A stretch of DNA of 64,000 nt. It comes from Geodermatophilus sp. YIM 151500. Its GTDB lineage: Bacteria > Actinomycetota > Actinomycetes > Mycobacteriales > Geodermatophilaceae. Location: contig NZ_JAOVZT010000009.1 of assembly GCF_025716945.1 (NCBI RefSeq), forward strand, positions 74,499 through 138,498, written 5' to 3'. Each line of letters opens with the position of its first letter. The first letter of the stretch is position 1. Under the pieces are notes generated by a model, which saw only the letters and a list, made by a program, of their open reading frames with translations, was not told where the DNA came from and did no database searches. A program made the position numbers and the translations under genes. Positions 1-8,710 of this stretch are shown in pieces.

Positions 1-240
1 CGCCGCAAGCGCAAGGTGCTCATGCACCGCAGCGAGATCGAGAAGCTGATCGGCAAGACCCGCGAGGGCGGGCTGACGCTCGTCCCGCTCGACCTCTACT
101 TCAAGGACGGCCGGGTCAAGGCCACCCTCGCGCTGGCCCGGGGCAAGAAGTCCTACGACAAGCGGCAGGACCTCGCCGAGCGTGACTCGCGCCGGGAGAT
201 CCAGCGGGCCTTCGGCCGCTACGTCAAGGGACGGCGCTGA
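1..240 (+). CDS. smpB: SsrA-binding protein SmpB, C-terminal part (5' end outside window)
   Basis: The open frame enters from the left edge and ends at a TGA at 238-240, giving about 79 C-terminal residues. The segment [20 protein letters not shown] followed by [20 protein letters not shown] and a basic [14 protein letters not shown] tail is the well-known SmpB C-terminal half. SmpB is about 155-160 residues, so roughly the first half is missing. It binds tmRNA and places it in the A site of stalled ribosomes; the basic tail occupies the empty mRNA channel. The partner RNA, ssrA, lies 10.2 kb downstream in the same window, a looser linkage than the usual adjacent smpB-ssrA pair. Confidence 0.95.
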   Translation, partial: RRKRKVLMHRSEIEKLIGKTREGGLTLVPLDLYFKDGRVKATLALARGKKSYDKRQDLAERDSRREIQRAFGRYVKGRR

Positions 241-284
241 ACCGCAGCTCCACCACCCGTCCGGCCGGTCGCCGGCGCGCCGCC

Positions 285-290
285 TACCGT
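285..290 (+). promoter_or_regulatory. Leaderless -10 element (TACCGT)
   Basis: TACCGT is followed by exactly 7 nt and then the ATG at 298. This is the actinobacterial leaderless arrangement, with transcription expected to begin at the start codon. It decides the start of the oxidoreductase: the upstream in-frame GTG at 289 overlaps the -10 box and is disfavoured. Confidence 0.55.
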
Positions 291-297
291 GAGCGCC

Positions 298-1221
298 ATG
301 CGCGGAGCGGCCTACGAGCAGTACGGCGACGTCTATGTCCTGGCGGTCCGCGACGACCTGCCCGGCCCGCCGGTCGGCCCGGACACCGTGCTCGTGCGGG
401 TGCACGCCGCCGGCGTGAACCCGGTCGACCTGAAGATCCGGCAGGGCGCGCTGACCGCCGCCTACCCGCACCACTTCCCGATCGTGCCGGGCTGGGACGT
501 CGCCGGCGTCGTCGAGGCCGCCGGCCCCGCGGTGGTCGCCTTCGCGCCCGGTGACGAGGTGTTCGGCTACGTTCGCCGGGACGACGTCCAGTGGGGGACG
601 ACGGCCGAGCTCGTGCCCGCCCCGCAGCGCTGCCTGGCCCGCAAGCCGCGGTCGCTGTCGTTCGCCGAGGCCGGCGCCCTGCCGCTGGCCGGGCTGACCG
701 CGTACCAGGCGCTGACCGAGGTGCTCGACGTCGGCGAGGGGGAGCGGGTGCTGGTGCACCGCGCGGCGGGCGGCGTCGGATTCTTCGCCGTCCAGATCGC
801 CGCCGCCCTCGGCGCGCACGTCATCGGGACGGCGAGCCCGCGCAACCACGGCTTCGTCCGCGACGGCGGCGCCGCGGAGGTCCACGACTACGCCGCCGGC
901 CCGCTGTCGGAGCAGCTGGGCGAGCCGGTCGACGCGGTGCTCGACCTGGTCGGCGGCGACGCGCTGGCCGACGCACCCAAGCAGGTGCGCGACCCGGCGC
1001 GGATCGTCTCGATCGTCGACCCGGCCGTCCGCGACCTCGGCGGCCGGTACGTCTTCGTGCGTCCCGAGCAGCACGACCTCGAGGAGCTGGCCCGCATGGC
1101 CGACGCCGGGCAGCTGCGGGTGCCGATCGCCAAGGCGTTCGGGCTGGAGCAGGTCCGCGAGGCGCACGAGCTGGTGGCCGGCGGGCACGTCCGCGGCAAG
1201 GTCGTGATCACGCTGGCTTGA
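298..1221 (+). CDS. NADPH:quinone oxidoreductase-like MDR-family protein
   Basis: A 307-residue zinc-independent medium-chain dehydrogenase/reductase. The N-terminal GroES-like half carries HAAGVNPVDLKIRQG and VPGWDVAGVV, and the Rossmann half carries RVLVHRAAGGVGFFAVQIAA, the AAGGVG type of NAD(P)H loop near residue 157. The catalytic-zinc cysteine and the structural-zinc Cys cluster of alcohol dehydrogenases are absent, as expected for quinone oxidoreductases. Such proteins reduce quinones or enones with NADPH in the cytoplasm; the substrate cannot be read from sequence. The ATG at 298 was chosen over GTG 289 because of the leaderless -10 box. It appears monocistronic, as the next gene has its own promoter-like box. 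Confidence 0.85.
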   Translation: MRGAAYEQYGDVYVLAVRDDLPGPPVGPDTVLVRVHAAGVNPVDLKIRQGALTAAYPHHFPIVPGWDVAGVVEAAGPAVVAFAPGDEVFGYVRRDDVQWGTTAELVPAPQRCLARKPRSLSFAEAGALPLAGLTAYQALTEVLDVGEGERVLVHRAAGGVGFFAVQIAAALGAHVIGTASPRNHGFVRDGGAAEVHDYAAGPLSEQLGEPVDAVLDLVGGDALADAPKQVRDPARIVSIVDPAVRDLGGRYVFVRPEQHDLEELARMADAGQLRVPIAKAFGLEQVREAHELVAGGHVRGKVVITLA

Positions 1222-1282
1222 TCCCGGGCGTCGTCCGGCAGCCGGCGGTACGCAGGAGCCCTCCGGCCGGCGCCGAGCGCAC

Positions 1283-1288
1283 TAGAGT
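1283..1288 (+). promoter_or_regulatory. Putative -10 element (TAGAGT) for the alpha/beta hydrolase gene
   Basis: TAGAGT lies 32 nt before the ATG at 1321, leaving room for a short leader with a GGCGAGG ribosome-binding site about 9 nt before that ATG. Assigned by pattern only. Confidence 0.35.
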
Positions 1289-1320
1289 GCTGCGCACCCG
1301 CTCCCGGCGAGGTGGGCCGC

Positions 1321-2181
1321 ATGAGCGTTGATTCCGCCGTCACCCTGGACGACGGCACACGGCTGGGCTACACGGAGGTCGGTGCGCCCGACGGCGCCCC
1401 TGTCCTGTTCTTCCACGGGACGCCGGGTTCCCGACTCGACGTGACCGTCGGACTGGAGGAGGACGCCCATCGGCTCGGGCTGCGCCTCGTCGCCGCGGAC
1501 CGACCCGGGTGCGGCGAGTCGCCGTTCGTCGGCTACCGGGTCCGGGACTGTCCCCGCCTGATGGCGGGGCTCCTCGATGCGCTGGGGATCGGCGAGGTCG
1601 CGGTCGTGGGGTTCTCCGGTGGCGGACGGTACGCCGCCGCGATCGCCGCGGAGCTGCCCGGCCGGGTCCGTCGCGCGGCCCTCGTGTCGAGCACCGCCCC
1701 GTCGGACCTGCCGGGCGTCCGGTCCACCTGGAGCAAGGAGGACAGGATGGTCTACGGGCTGGCCGTGCGGGCGCCGTGGCTGCTGCGGGCGTACCTCGCC
1801 AAGCTCTCCCGCGACATGCGACGCGATCCCAGGGCCCTGCTGAAGCTCTTCAGCGACCTCTCCGCGCCGGACCGCGCGGTCCTCGACCGGCCGGGCACCC
1901 CCGAGGCCCTGCAGCGGGTCGTCGGTGAAGCGCTGCGACCCGGCACGCGGGGCGTCGCGCACGACTTCGCGCTGGAGGCGCGGCCCTGGGGCGTCGACCT
2001 CCGCGGCATCCGCGTCCCGGTCGACGTCTGGCACGGGGACGACGACTCGATCGTCTCGCCGCAACAGGGACGCATCCTCGCGGGCGCCATCCCCGGGGCG
2101 CGGCTGCACCCGGTGCCGGGGGAGGGGCACCTCTCCATGCGTCTCGACCGGGCGGCCGACGTCCTGGAACCGCTCGCCTGA
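1321..2181 (+). CDS. Alpha/beta-fold hydrolase
   Basis: A 286-residue cytoplasmic alpha/beta hydrolase. The oxyanion region LFFHGTPGSRLD, the nucleophile elbow VVGFSGGGRYAA (Ser in GFSGG) and the C-terminal histidine in VPGEGHLSM are all visible, with the acid probably in WHGDDDSIV. Unlike the later homologue at 14108, this one keeps a complete triad. The ATG at 1321 is preferred over the upstream in-frame GTG at 1312 because a GGCGAGG ribosome-binding site sits about 9 nt before it. The substrate is unknown. It runs in the same direction as the following amidohydrolase, with a 39-nt gap. Confidence 0.85.
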   Translation: MSVDSAVTLDDGTRLGYTEVGAPDGAPVLFFHGTPGSRLDVTVGLEEDAHRLGLRLVAADRPGCGESPFVGYRVRDCPRLMAGLLDALGIGEVAVVGFSGGGRYAAAIAAELPGRVRRAALVSSTAPSDLPGVRSTWSKEDRMVYGLAVRAPWLLRAYLAKLSRDMRRDPRALLKLFSDLSAPDRAVLDRPGTPEALQRVVGEALRPGTRGVAHDFALEARPWGVDLRGIRVPVDVWHGDDDSIVSPQQGRILAGAIPGARLHPVPGEGHLSMRLDRAADVLEPLA

Positions 2182-2220
2182 CGGTGCGGCCCGCCGGCGG
2201 GCTGGGGGAGACTGCCCGCG

Positions 2221-3126
2221 ATGAGTGTCCGGCCCCCCACCGACGACTCCGACGTCCCCCGCTACTGGCGGGAGCTCGACCTGCCCGGGCTGGTCGACGT
2301 GCACGTGCACTTCCTGCCCGACCGGATGCAGGCCAAGGTCTGGCAGTTCTTCGCCGAGGCGGCGCGGAACTACGGCCGGGACTGGCCGATCCACTACGAG
2401 CTGCCGGTCGACGAGCGGCTGGCGGTGCTCGACCGGCTCGGCGTCCGGGCGTTCCCGACGCTGCCCTACCCGCACAAGCCCGGTATGGCCGTCTGGCTGA
2501 ACGACGAGGCGGCGGCCTTCGCCGCGGAGCACCGCCACGTGCTCCGGTCGGCCACCTTCTTCCCCGAGCCGGAGGCGCCGGGATACGTCGCCGAGGCCCT
2601 GGACGGCGGCGCGCGGGTGTTCAAGGTGCACGTGCAGGTCGGCGACTTCGACCCGCGGCACCCGCTGCTCGACCCGGTCTGGGCGCGGCTGGCGGACGCC
2701 GGCACGCCGGTGGTGATCCACTGCGGCTCGGGTCCGCGGCCCGGCCGGCACACCGGCCCCGCCCCGGTCGCCGAGCTGCTGGCCCGCCACCCGGGGCTGC
2801 GGCTGGTGATCGCGCACCTCGGCCTGCCCGACTACGGCGAGTTCCTCGACCTGGCCGAGCGCTTCGAGCGGGTGCACCTGGACACCACGATGTTCGCCAC
2901 CGACTTCATCGAGGACTTCGCGCCGTTCGATCGGGCCCACCTTCCGCGGCTGGCCGCGCTCGGCGACCGCGTGCTGCTGGGCAGCGACTTCCCGTCGATC
3001 CCGTACCCGTACGCCCACCAGCTGGCCGCGCTGCACCGGCTCGGGCTGGGCGAGGAGTGGCTGCGCGCCGTCCTGTGGCACAACGGGGCGCGGCTGTTCG
3101 GCCTGGACGGCGCCGCCGCGGCCTGA
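2221..3126 (+). CDS. Amidohydrolase 2 family metal-dependent hydrolase
   Basis: A 301-residue TIM-barrel amidohydrolase. Metal-ligand motifs appear in the expected order: VDVHVHFLPD (HxH) near residue 22, VVIHCGSG, VIAHLGLPDYGE and the late Asp in LLGSDFPSIPY. The family includes decarboxylases such as gamma-resorcylate and ACMS decarboxylase as well as hydrolases; none can be singled out. The ATG at 2221 follows a GGGGGAGA stretch about 10 nt upstream. It probably follows the upstream hydrolase as a short transcription unit. Confidence 0.85.
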   Translation: MSVRPPTDDSDVPRYWRELDLPGLVDVHVHFLPDRMQAKVWQFFAEAARNYGRDWPIHYELPVDERLAVLDRLGVRAFPTLPYPHKPGMAVWLNDEAAAFAAEHRHVLRSATFFPEPEAPGYVAEALDGGARVFKVHVQVGDFDPRHPLLDPVWARLADAGTPVVIHCGSGPRPGRHTGPAPVAELLARHPGLRLVIAHLGLPDYGEFLDLAERFERVHLDTTMFATDFIEDFAPFDRAHLPRLAALGDRVLLGSDFPSIPYPYAHQLAALHRLGLGEEWLRAVLWHNGARLFGLDGAAAA

Positions 3127-3245
3127 CCCGCCCTCCGGCCGCCGTCGTCGTGCGCTGATGTGCAGGTCCGCGGCCCGGAAGTGCACACCGGCGCCCACGG
3201 ACGGCGGCGCCCGTCGGCGGGGGGCCGGCCGGTAGGAAGGCACGT

Positions 3246-3620
3246 GTGCCCCCGAGCTTCTCGCTGACCGCCGCCGTGCTTGACACCCCCGACCCGCAGG
3301 GGCTGGCCCGCTTCTACCAGCGGCTGCTCGGCTGGCCGCTGCGCGACGACGACCCGGAGTGGGCGACGCTGCGCCCCGCGGGCGGCGGCACCGGTCTGTC
3401 GTTCCAGCGCGAGGAGCGGCACGTGCCGCCGGTGTGGCCGGCCGGGCCGGGCGATCCGCGCATGCAGGTGCACCTCGACATCCGGGTCGACGAGCTCGAC
3501 GCCGCCGTCGCGCACGCCGTCGACGCAGGTGGCCGGGTGGCGGAGTTCCAGCCGCAGGACGACGTCCGCGTCCTGCTCGACCCGGCCGGGCACCCGTTCT
3601 GCCTGTTCGTCGACGCGTGA
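3246..3620 (+). CDS. VOC (glyoxalase/bleomycin-resistance-like) family protein
   Basis: A 124-residue single vicinal-oxygen-chelate protein with two beta-alpha-beta-beta-beta modules: FSLTAAVLDTPDPQGLARFY at the N-terminus and MQVHLDIRVDELDAAVAHAV in the second half, ending in the typical LLDPAGHPFCLF. Many actinobacterial genomes carry dozens of such proteins, acting as lyases, dioxygenases or binding proteins. The likely GTG start is preceded by TAGGAA and then 7 nt (3233-3245), which suggests a leaderless transcript. A tandem 22-bp repeat lies just downstream. Confidence 0.85.
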   Translation: MPPSFSLTAAVLDTPDPQGLARFYQRLLGWPLRDDDPEWATLRPAGGGTGLSFQREERHVPPVWPAGPGDPRMQVHLDIRVDELDAAVAHAVDAGGRVAEFQPQDDVRVLLDPAGHPFCLFVDA

Positions 3621-3627
3621 GCCGGCC

Positions 3628-3671
3628 GGCCGGCACGGCCTCGGATTCCGGCCGGCACGGCCTCGGATTCC
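3628..3671. repeat. Perfect tandem duplication of a 22-bp unit
   Basis: Two adjacent identical copies, 3628-3649 and 3650-3671, beginning GGCCGGCACGGCC and ending TCGGATTCC. It lies 8 nt after the VOC stop codon. The remaining intergenic DNA up to 3846 shows no recognisable gene. Confidence 0.95.
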
Positions 3672-3846
3672 GGGGCGCGCGAGCACCGGTCCGGCTGCCG
3701 GTCAAGGCGCGCACGCGGAGGGAGAACCGGGCGTGTGCGGTGGCGCCCGGTTCCGAGCCGGGAGGGAGGCCTCGGCGCACACGCTAGGTCTCGGGTGGCC
3801 GCGGTCGCGATGGTGGTGACGTGCGGGCGGCCGGACGCCGGGTCGC

Positions 3847-3852
3847 TAGGGT
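3847..3852 (+). promoter_or_regulatory. Leaderless -10 element (TAGGGT)
   Basis: TAGGGT is followed by 7 nt and the ATG at 3860, a textbook actinobacterial leaderless promoter. It fixes the start of the SCO6745-like gene downstream of an in-frame extension reaching 3821. Confidence 0.6.
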
Positions 3853-3859
3853 GCCGCGC

Positions 3860-4792
3860 ATGGTCAGCGCCGATCGGTCCGGGTCCGCACTCGACGCGCG
3901 GCTGGTGTCCCGCGCCCACCGCGCCGTCGAGCCGCTGCACTCGCACGTCTACTTCGCGCCGGAGCTCGACGAGACGCTGGGCGGGCTGGGGCTCGAGCCC
4001 GGCCGGATGGTCTACTTCGCCGGCCGGGCGGCGCCGATGGGCGCGGTCGGCCCGGGCGTGGTGACGGCGACCTTCTGCAACTTCTCACCGGCGCTGGTGG
4101 CCCGGCACATCCCGCTGGCGTGGAGCATCGCCGCGCCGGAGCAGATCGTCGCCTCCCGCTGGGACGTCGCCCGGACCGCGCTCACCCGGCTGCTGGGCGG
4201 CGCCGAGGCGGTCGCCGCGCCGGAGGTGGCCGAGCTGGCGGGCCTGCTGCGCGAGGCGTGCACCGTGCTCACCCCCGAGGCCCGGCCCCTCTACGCCGCC
4301 CACGCCGACTTGCCCTGGCCCGACGACCCGTTGCTGCAGCTGTGGCACGGGGCCAGCCTGCTGCGCGAGTACCGCGGGGACGGGCACGTGGCCGCGCTGC
4401 TCGACGCCGACCTCACCGGCCTCGAGGCGCTCATCACGCACACCGCCACCGGGCGCGGGTTCACCGCGCAGGCCGCGAGGGAGCTGCGCGGCTGGACCGA
4501 GCAGGAGTGGGCCGCCGCCCGCGCCGCGCTGGTCGACCGCGGCCTGCTCCGCGATCACCCCGGCGACACCGGTGAGGGCGGCAACCCCGGTGGCGGTGAT
4601 CTCGCGCTCACCGACGAGGGCGTCGAGCTGCGGGAGACGATCGAGGCCGAGACCGACCTGCTGTCGGCCGACCCCTTCCTGCACCTGGGCCAGGAGCGCA
4701 CCGAGCGGGTGGTCGAGCTGGCCAGGGGGATGGCGCGCCGCATCGTCGGTGCCGGTGCCTACCCGCCGGGGCTGCTGGCCGCGCGGGGCTGA
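3860..4792 (+). CDS. SCO6745-family (SalK-like) protein
   Basis: A 310-residue helical protein recognisable as the actinobacterial SCO6745 family, some members of which are called SalK. Diagnostic stretches are RAHRAVEPLHSHVYFAPE at the N-terminus, YFAGRAAPMGAVGPGVVTAT, FCNFSPALVARHIPLAW, and the C-terminal winged-helix-like part ALVDRGLL followed by LTDEGVELRETIE. The family's biochemical function is not established; the C-terminal half resembles a MarR-like DNA-binding fold but may only be structural. Start chosen from the leaderless box. Single gene flanked by intergenic DNA. Confidence 0.75.
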   Translation: MVSADRSGSALDARLVSRAHRAVEPLHSHVYFAPELDETLGGLGLEPGRMVYFAGRAAPMGAVGPGVVTATFCNFSPALVARHIPLAWSIAAPEQIVASRWDVARTALTRLLGGAEAVAAPEVAELAGLLREACTVLTPEARPLYAAHADLPWPDDPLLQLWHGASLLREYRGDGHVAALLDADLTGLEALITHTATGRGFTAQAARELRGWTEQEWAAARAALVDRGLLRDHPGDTGEGGNPGGGDLALTDEGVELRETIEAETDLLSADPFLHLGQERTERVVELARGMARRIVGAGAYPPGLLAARG

Positions 4793-4896
4793 GCACCGGC
4801 TGACCGGGGCGCACCGGCGACCGGGCGCACCCCCGAGCGGTCGCCGGTCCGCCCGGCGCTCCCTATGGTCTGGGTCACACGGTCAAGGGAGTCGCC

Positions 4897-6510
4897 ATGT
4901 CCACCACGGACCGCCCGGCCAGCCCCGGCACGCGCACCGACGTCGACGCCGCCTTCCGCGGACACGCGACCTACCGCAGCCTCGGCGAGCAGCAGCTCAG
5001 CGAGGCCGAGGAGCGGTTCGAGAAGGGACGCCGCACCGTCGGGCTGTTCCTCGCGCCGGTGGTCACGATCGTGTTCGCGCTGCTGCCGCTCGACCTGCCG
5101 CGCGAGCAGCACCTGCTCGCCGCGGTGCTGCTCGGCGTCATCGTGCTGTGGATCACCGAGCCGGTGCCCATCCCGATCGGTGGCCTGATCGGGGTCGGTG
5201 TGATCGCCCTCCTCGGGGTCGTGTCGGGCGACGACGCGGTGGCCCCGCTCGGGTCGACGACGGTGTTCACCTTCATCGGCGCCTTCATCCTGGCCCAGGC
5301 GATGCTCAAGCACGGTGTGGCCCGGCGGTTCGCCATGACGATCCTGTCCTTGCGCTGGGTCGGCGGCTCCACCGCACGGCTGATCATCGCCTTCGGGTTG
5401 ATCACCGCGCTGCTGTCGGCGTTCGTGTCCAACACGGCCACGGTCGCGATGCTGCTGCCCACCGCGATCGGCATCCTGTCGGTCATCGCCAAGCTGCTGC
5501 AGCAGAAGGAGCTGGTGGCGCCGGACTTCGACCCGCTGCGGTTGCGGGTCGGCGTCGCCCTGATGCTGATGCTGGCCTACGGCGCGAGCGTCGGTGGGCT
5601 GATCACCCCCGTCGGCAGCCCGCCCAACCTGATCGGTCGCGGGCTGATCGAGGAGGCGACGGGCGAGCGGATCGGCTTCCTGTCCTGGATGCTCATGGCG
5701 CTGCCCATCTGCGCCTTGATGTTCGTGGCGCTGGCCGCGGTCCTGCTGCTGCTCAACCGGCCGGAGATCAAGCGGATCGAGGGCGTGCACGAGTACGTGC
5801 AGCAGGAGCGCGAGGCGCTCGGCCCGATGTCGCGGGCGGAGAAGAACACGCTCATCGCCTTCGGCGTCACCGTGGCCTTCTGGATCTTCCCCGGCGTCAT
5901 CGCGCTCACCGCGGGCACCGACTCCGACCTCTACACCGAGGTGGGCAACCGGCTCGACGAGGGCATCGTGGCCGTCCTCGGCGCCTCGCTGCTGTTCCTG
6001 CTGCCCACCGACTGGAAGGCCCGCGACTTCACGCTCAACTGGAGCGACGCGGCGAAGATCGACTGGGGCACCATCCTGCTGTTCGGCACCGGGATCATCT
6101 TCGGCTCGCTGCTGGCCTCCACCGGTCTGGCCGAGACGATCGGCAACAGCTCGGCCGATGCGCTCGGCCTGACCAACGTCTTCCTGATCACCATCTTCGC
6201 GGTGATCCTGGCGATCATCATCTCGGAGACGACGAGCAACACGGCCTCGGCGGCGGTCGTCGTCCCCATCATCATCCCGGTGGCGGTGGCCGCAGGGGTC
6301 AACCCGTTCGTCCCGGCGCTGGCGGCCACGTTCGCCGCGTCGTTCGGGTTCATGCTGCCGGTGTCGACGCCGCAGAACGCGATCGTCTACGGCTCGGGCG
6401 TCGTGCCGATCACGAAGATGATCCGGTCGGGCTTCTCGTTCGACGTGCTCGGGGCGATGCTCATCGTGCTTCTGCTGCCGATCATGATCGGCCTCGTCCT
6501 CGACGTCTGA
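4897..6510 (+). CDS. SLC13/DASS-family sodium:dicarboxylate-type permease
   Basis: A 537-residue inner-membrane transporter with about 11-13 hydrophobic segments. The two DASS signature motifs are present: FVSNTATVAMLLPTAIGI near residue 178 and SETTSNTASAAVVVPIII near residue 445; their Ser-Asn-Thr triplets bind Na+ and the substrate carboxylate in VcINDY. The soluble N-terminus of about 45 residues is predicted cytoplasmic. Likely substrates are C4-dicarboxylates, citrate or sulfate; sequence alone does not decide. The ATG is preceded by AAGGGAG with good spacing. The convergent downstream gene is separated by a strong shared terminator. Confidence 0.88.
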   Translation: MSTTDRPASPGTRTDVDAAFRGHATYRSLGEQQLSEAEERFEKGRRTVGLFLAPVVTIVFALLPLDLPREQHLLAAVLLGVIVLWITEPVPIPIGGLIGVGVIALLGVVSGDDAVAPLGSTTVFTFIGAFILAQAMLKHGVARRFAMTILSLRWVGGSTARLIIAFGLITALLSAFVSNTATVAMLLPTAIGILSVIAKLLQQKELVAPDFDPLRLRVGVALMLMLAYGASVGGLITPVGSPPNLIGRGLIEEATGERIGFLSWMLMALPICALMFVALAAVLLLLNRPEIKRIEGVHEYVQQEREALGPMSRAEKNTLIAFGVTVAFWIFPGVIALTAGTDSDLYTEVGNRLDEGIVAVLGASLLFLLPTDWKARDFTLNWSDAAKIDWGTILLFGTGIIFGSLLASTGLAETIGNSSADALGLTNVFLITIFAVILAIIISETTSNTASAAVVVPIIIPVAVAAGVNPFVPALAATFAASFGFMLPVSTPQNAIVYGSGVVPITKMIRSGFSFDVLGAMLIVLLLPIMIGLVLDV

Positions 6511-6524
6511 CCCGCTCCGCCGAA

Positions 6525-6585
6525 GGCATAGGAAGCTTTGCCCCCGGTATCGATCGCCGACACCGGGGGCAAAGCTTCCTATGCC
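6525..6585. terminator. Bidirectional hairpin terminator between convergent genes
   Basis: Perfect 24-bp inverted arms, 6525-6548 and 6562-6585, separated by a 13-nt loop. The arm reads GGCATAGGAAGC then TTTGCCCCCGGT. It sits 15 nt after the permease stop and 54 nt after the stop of the convergent flavoprotein, so it could end both transcripts. There is no U-tract, as usual in actinobacteria. Arms this long and exact can also be a dispersed repeat. Confidence 0.85.
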
Positions 6586-6639
6586 CTGGCGCGGTGGCGG
6601 GGTGGAGGCGGGGCGGATCCGGGGCACGGGCGCTGACCC

Positions 6640-7782
6640 TCAGCGGCGGGCCTCCGCGAGCGCGGCCTCGCCGACCTCGACCAGGGTGGCCTCCGGAGGC
6701 GTCGGGTGGAACGGGCCGCCGCGCACGTCGCGGTAGGCCCGCTCGAGCGGGGACCGCCGGTAGAACGCCGCACCACCGGCCACCTGCAGCGCCAGATCGG
6801 TCACCGCGACCGCTTCCAGGACGGCGTGCCGCTTCGCGACCAGCACGGTCCGCAGCGCGACGGGCCCGGCCTCGGGGTACTCGCCGACCTCCTCCAGGGC
6901 GCCGAGGACGCCCCACCGCGCGACCCGGAGCCGGGACTGCATCTCGCCCAGCTGGCGGGCCGCTCCGGCGGCGGGGGCTGTCTTGCTTGCGGTGAGACGG
7001 AGCGCCTCGTCGTAGGCGCCCTGGGCCACGCCGAGGTAGACGCCGGCGATCACCGGGGCGAAGTGCAGCACGGCCACCAGCAGCGGGCCGGTGAGCTCCC
7101 CGTAGGGACGGCGGCCGACCACCCGCTCCGCGGGGACGAAGACGTCGTCGAGGACGACGTCCTGGCTGGCGGTCCCGCGCATGCCGAGGGTGTCCCAGGT
7201 GTCGACGAGCGAGACGCCGGGACTGCTGAACGGGACGCCCGCGTGCAGCACCTCGGCGCCGGGACCGGGCTCGCCCAGCACGGCCGACGTGGCCAGGACC
7301 GTCGCCCCGGGCGCCTGGGAGCAGAAGGACTTGCGGCCGGTGAAGAGGTAACCGCCGTCCACCTCGACGGCGGTGGTGGTGGGGCTGACCCAGTCGGAGC
7401 CGCCGCTGGTGGCGAGGACGATGCCCTCCCCGGCGATGCGGCGCAGCGTCGCGCCGGCGTCCGGGGCGCCGCGGTGGTGGCGGTAGCGGTGCACCAGCGT
7501 GAGGTAGTGGTGCATGGCGGAGGCGAGGGACGCCGAACCGGACCAGCGGGCCAGCTCGTGCTGGGCGAGGACGACCTGGCGCCAGGAGGCGCCGAGGCCG
7601 CCGAGGTCCGCCGGTACGGCGAGACCGAGGTAGCCGGTCTCGCGCATGGCGTCGTAGGCCTCCGCGACGAACGTCGCGTCGCGGTCGTGCTCGGGCTCGT
7701 GCTCCGCCGCTCGGCGACCGATGTCCGCGGCCAGGGCGACGAACTGCTCGTCGGTGGACAGGGGCTGCAGGGTGGTGGTCAT
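6640..7782 (-). CDS. Acyl-CoA dehydrogenase-family flavoprotein
   Basis: A 380-residue FAD enzyme. The N-terminal helical domain contains YLGLAVPADLGGLGASW, the middle beta-domain has TSGGSDWVSP followed by GGYLFTGRKSFCSQAPGA, and the C-terminal helical bundle covers roughly residues 230-380. The catalytic Glu of true acyl-CoA dehydrogenases cannot be placed with confidence, so a flavin-dependent monooxygenase or desulfurisation-type role (DszC-like) is also possible. It is divergent from an HxlR regulator with about 70 nt between the two starts, which suggests local control by that regulator. Confidence 0.8.
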   Translation of the reverse strand: MTTTLQPLSTDEQFVALAADIGRRAAEHEPEHDRDATFVAEAYDAMRETGYLGLAVPADLGGLGASWRQVVLAQHELARWSGSASLASAMHHYLTLVHRYRHHRGAPDAGATLRRIAGEGIVLATSGGSDWVSPTTTAVEVDGGYLFTGRKSFCSQAPGATVLATSAVLGEPGPGAEVLHAGVPFSSPGVSLVDTWDTLGMRGTASQDVVLDDVFVPAERVVGRRPYGELTGPLLVAVLHFAPVIAGVYLGVAQGAYDEALRLTASKTAPAAGAARQLGEMQSRLRVARWGVLGALEEVGEYPEAGPVALRTVLVAKRHAVLEAVAVTDLALQVAGGAAFYRRSPLERAYRDVRGGPFHPTPPEATLVEVGEAALAEARR

Positions 7783-7853
7783 GCGGCGACGGTGCCGAGC
7801 GCCCGGCGGCCTGACCAGTTCACGTTCTGCACCGGGTGCGGGAGCATGGCGGC

Positions 7854-8531
7854 ATGTCCCGGTACGGCCAGTACTGCCCGATCACGCGTTCCCTCGAGGT
7901 GCTCGGCGACCGCTGGACGCTGCTGATCGTCCGGGACCTGCTGCTCGGCGCCGAGCGCTTCAACGAGCTGTCCCGGGGGTTGCCGGGGCTCTCCCGAGGG
8001 CTGCTGTCGAAGCGGCTCGACCACCTGGTCCGGACGGGCCTGGTCGAGCACCGCGACGGTCGCTACGCGGTGACCCGCGCCGCCGAGGAGCTGCGCCCGA
8101 TCGTGTTCGGGCTGGCGGAGTGGGGCGCGCGCTGGGCGTTCGGCGAGCCGCGACCCGACGAGCTGGACGCGACCACGCTCATGTGGTGGATCCGCGGGGG
8201 CATCGATCCGGGGGGCTTCGGCGAGCGGGACCCGGTGGTCGTGGAGGTGTGCTTCCGCGGCGGGCGGCGACGGCTGTTCTGGCTGGTCGTCCGGCGCGAC
8301 GACGTGTCGCTCTGCTTCACCCGCCCCGACTTCCCGAGCGACGTGGTCGTCGACGTGGGCCTCGACGTCCTGTACCAGGTGTGGGAGGGCCGGATCGAGT
8401 ACGGCGCCGCCGTGCGCGACGGTCTGCTGACGGTCACCGGCGACACGGCCCTGGTCCGGGCGCTGCCCCGCGCTCTCCGGCTGAGCCCCATCGCGGGCTA
8501 CGTCCGCGCGGCGATGGCCGACGCCCGCTGA
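7854..8531 (+). CDS. HxlR-family winged-helix transcriptional regulator with C-terminal SCP2-like domain
   Basis: A 225-residue protein. Residues about 5-95 form an HxlR-type winged helix, with CPITRSLEVLGDRWTLLIVR and RFNELSRGLPGLSRGLLSKR, and the conserved cysteine before PITRSLE. The extra 120 residues (VVVEVCFRGGRRRLFWLVVR and beyond) resemble an SCP2/sterol-carrier fold, often fused to this regulator type in actinobacteria and perhaps sensing a hydrophobic ligand. The ATG at 7854 has GGGAG 9 nt upstream; the in-frame GTG at 7836 lacks this. It is divergent from the acyl-CoA dehydrogenase-like gene, its most likely target. Confidence 0.85.
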   Translation: MSRYGQYCPITRSLEVLGDRWTLLIVRDLLLGAERFNELSRGLPGLSRGLLSKRLDHLVRTGLVEHRDGRYAVTRAAEELRPIVFGLAEWGARWAFGEPRPDELDATTLMWWIRGGIDPGGFGERDPVVVEVCFRGGRRRLFWLVVRRDDVSLCFTRPDFPSDVVVDVGLDVLYQVWEGRIEYGAAVRDGLLTVTGDTALVRALPRALRLSPIAGYVRAAMADAR

Positions 8532-8710
8532 CCGACACCGGTTCACGAGCGGAACCGCTCACCCCGCCCGGTCCCGGGTTCACCCGTCCGGGGCTGGACG
8601 GGCGTGTCACCATGGACGACGGCCCGACGGGCGCCGCGAACGGCCGGCGCCGTCTGCGAGCGAGCGAGGGGAGCGGACGTGCGCACCGAACCTCCGCATC
8701 CCAGTAGCGA

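Noticed and set aside
4759-6627. Minus-strand frame opposite the SLC13 permease
   Set aside because: Its composition (runs of His/Asp/Gln) is a shadow pattern and no domain is visible.
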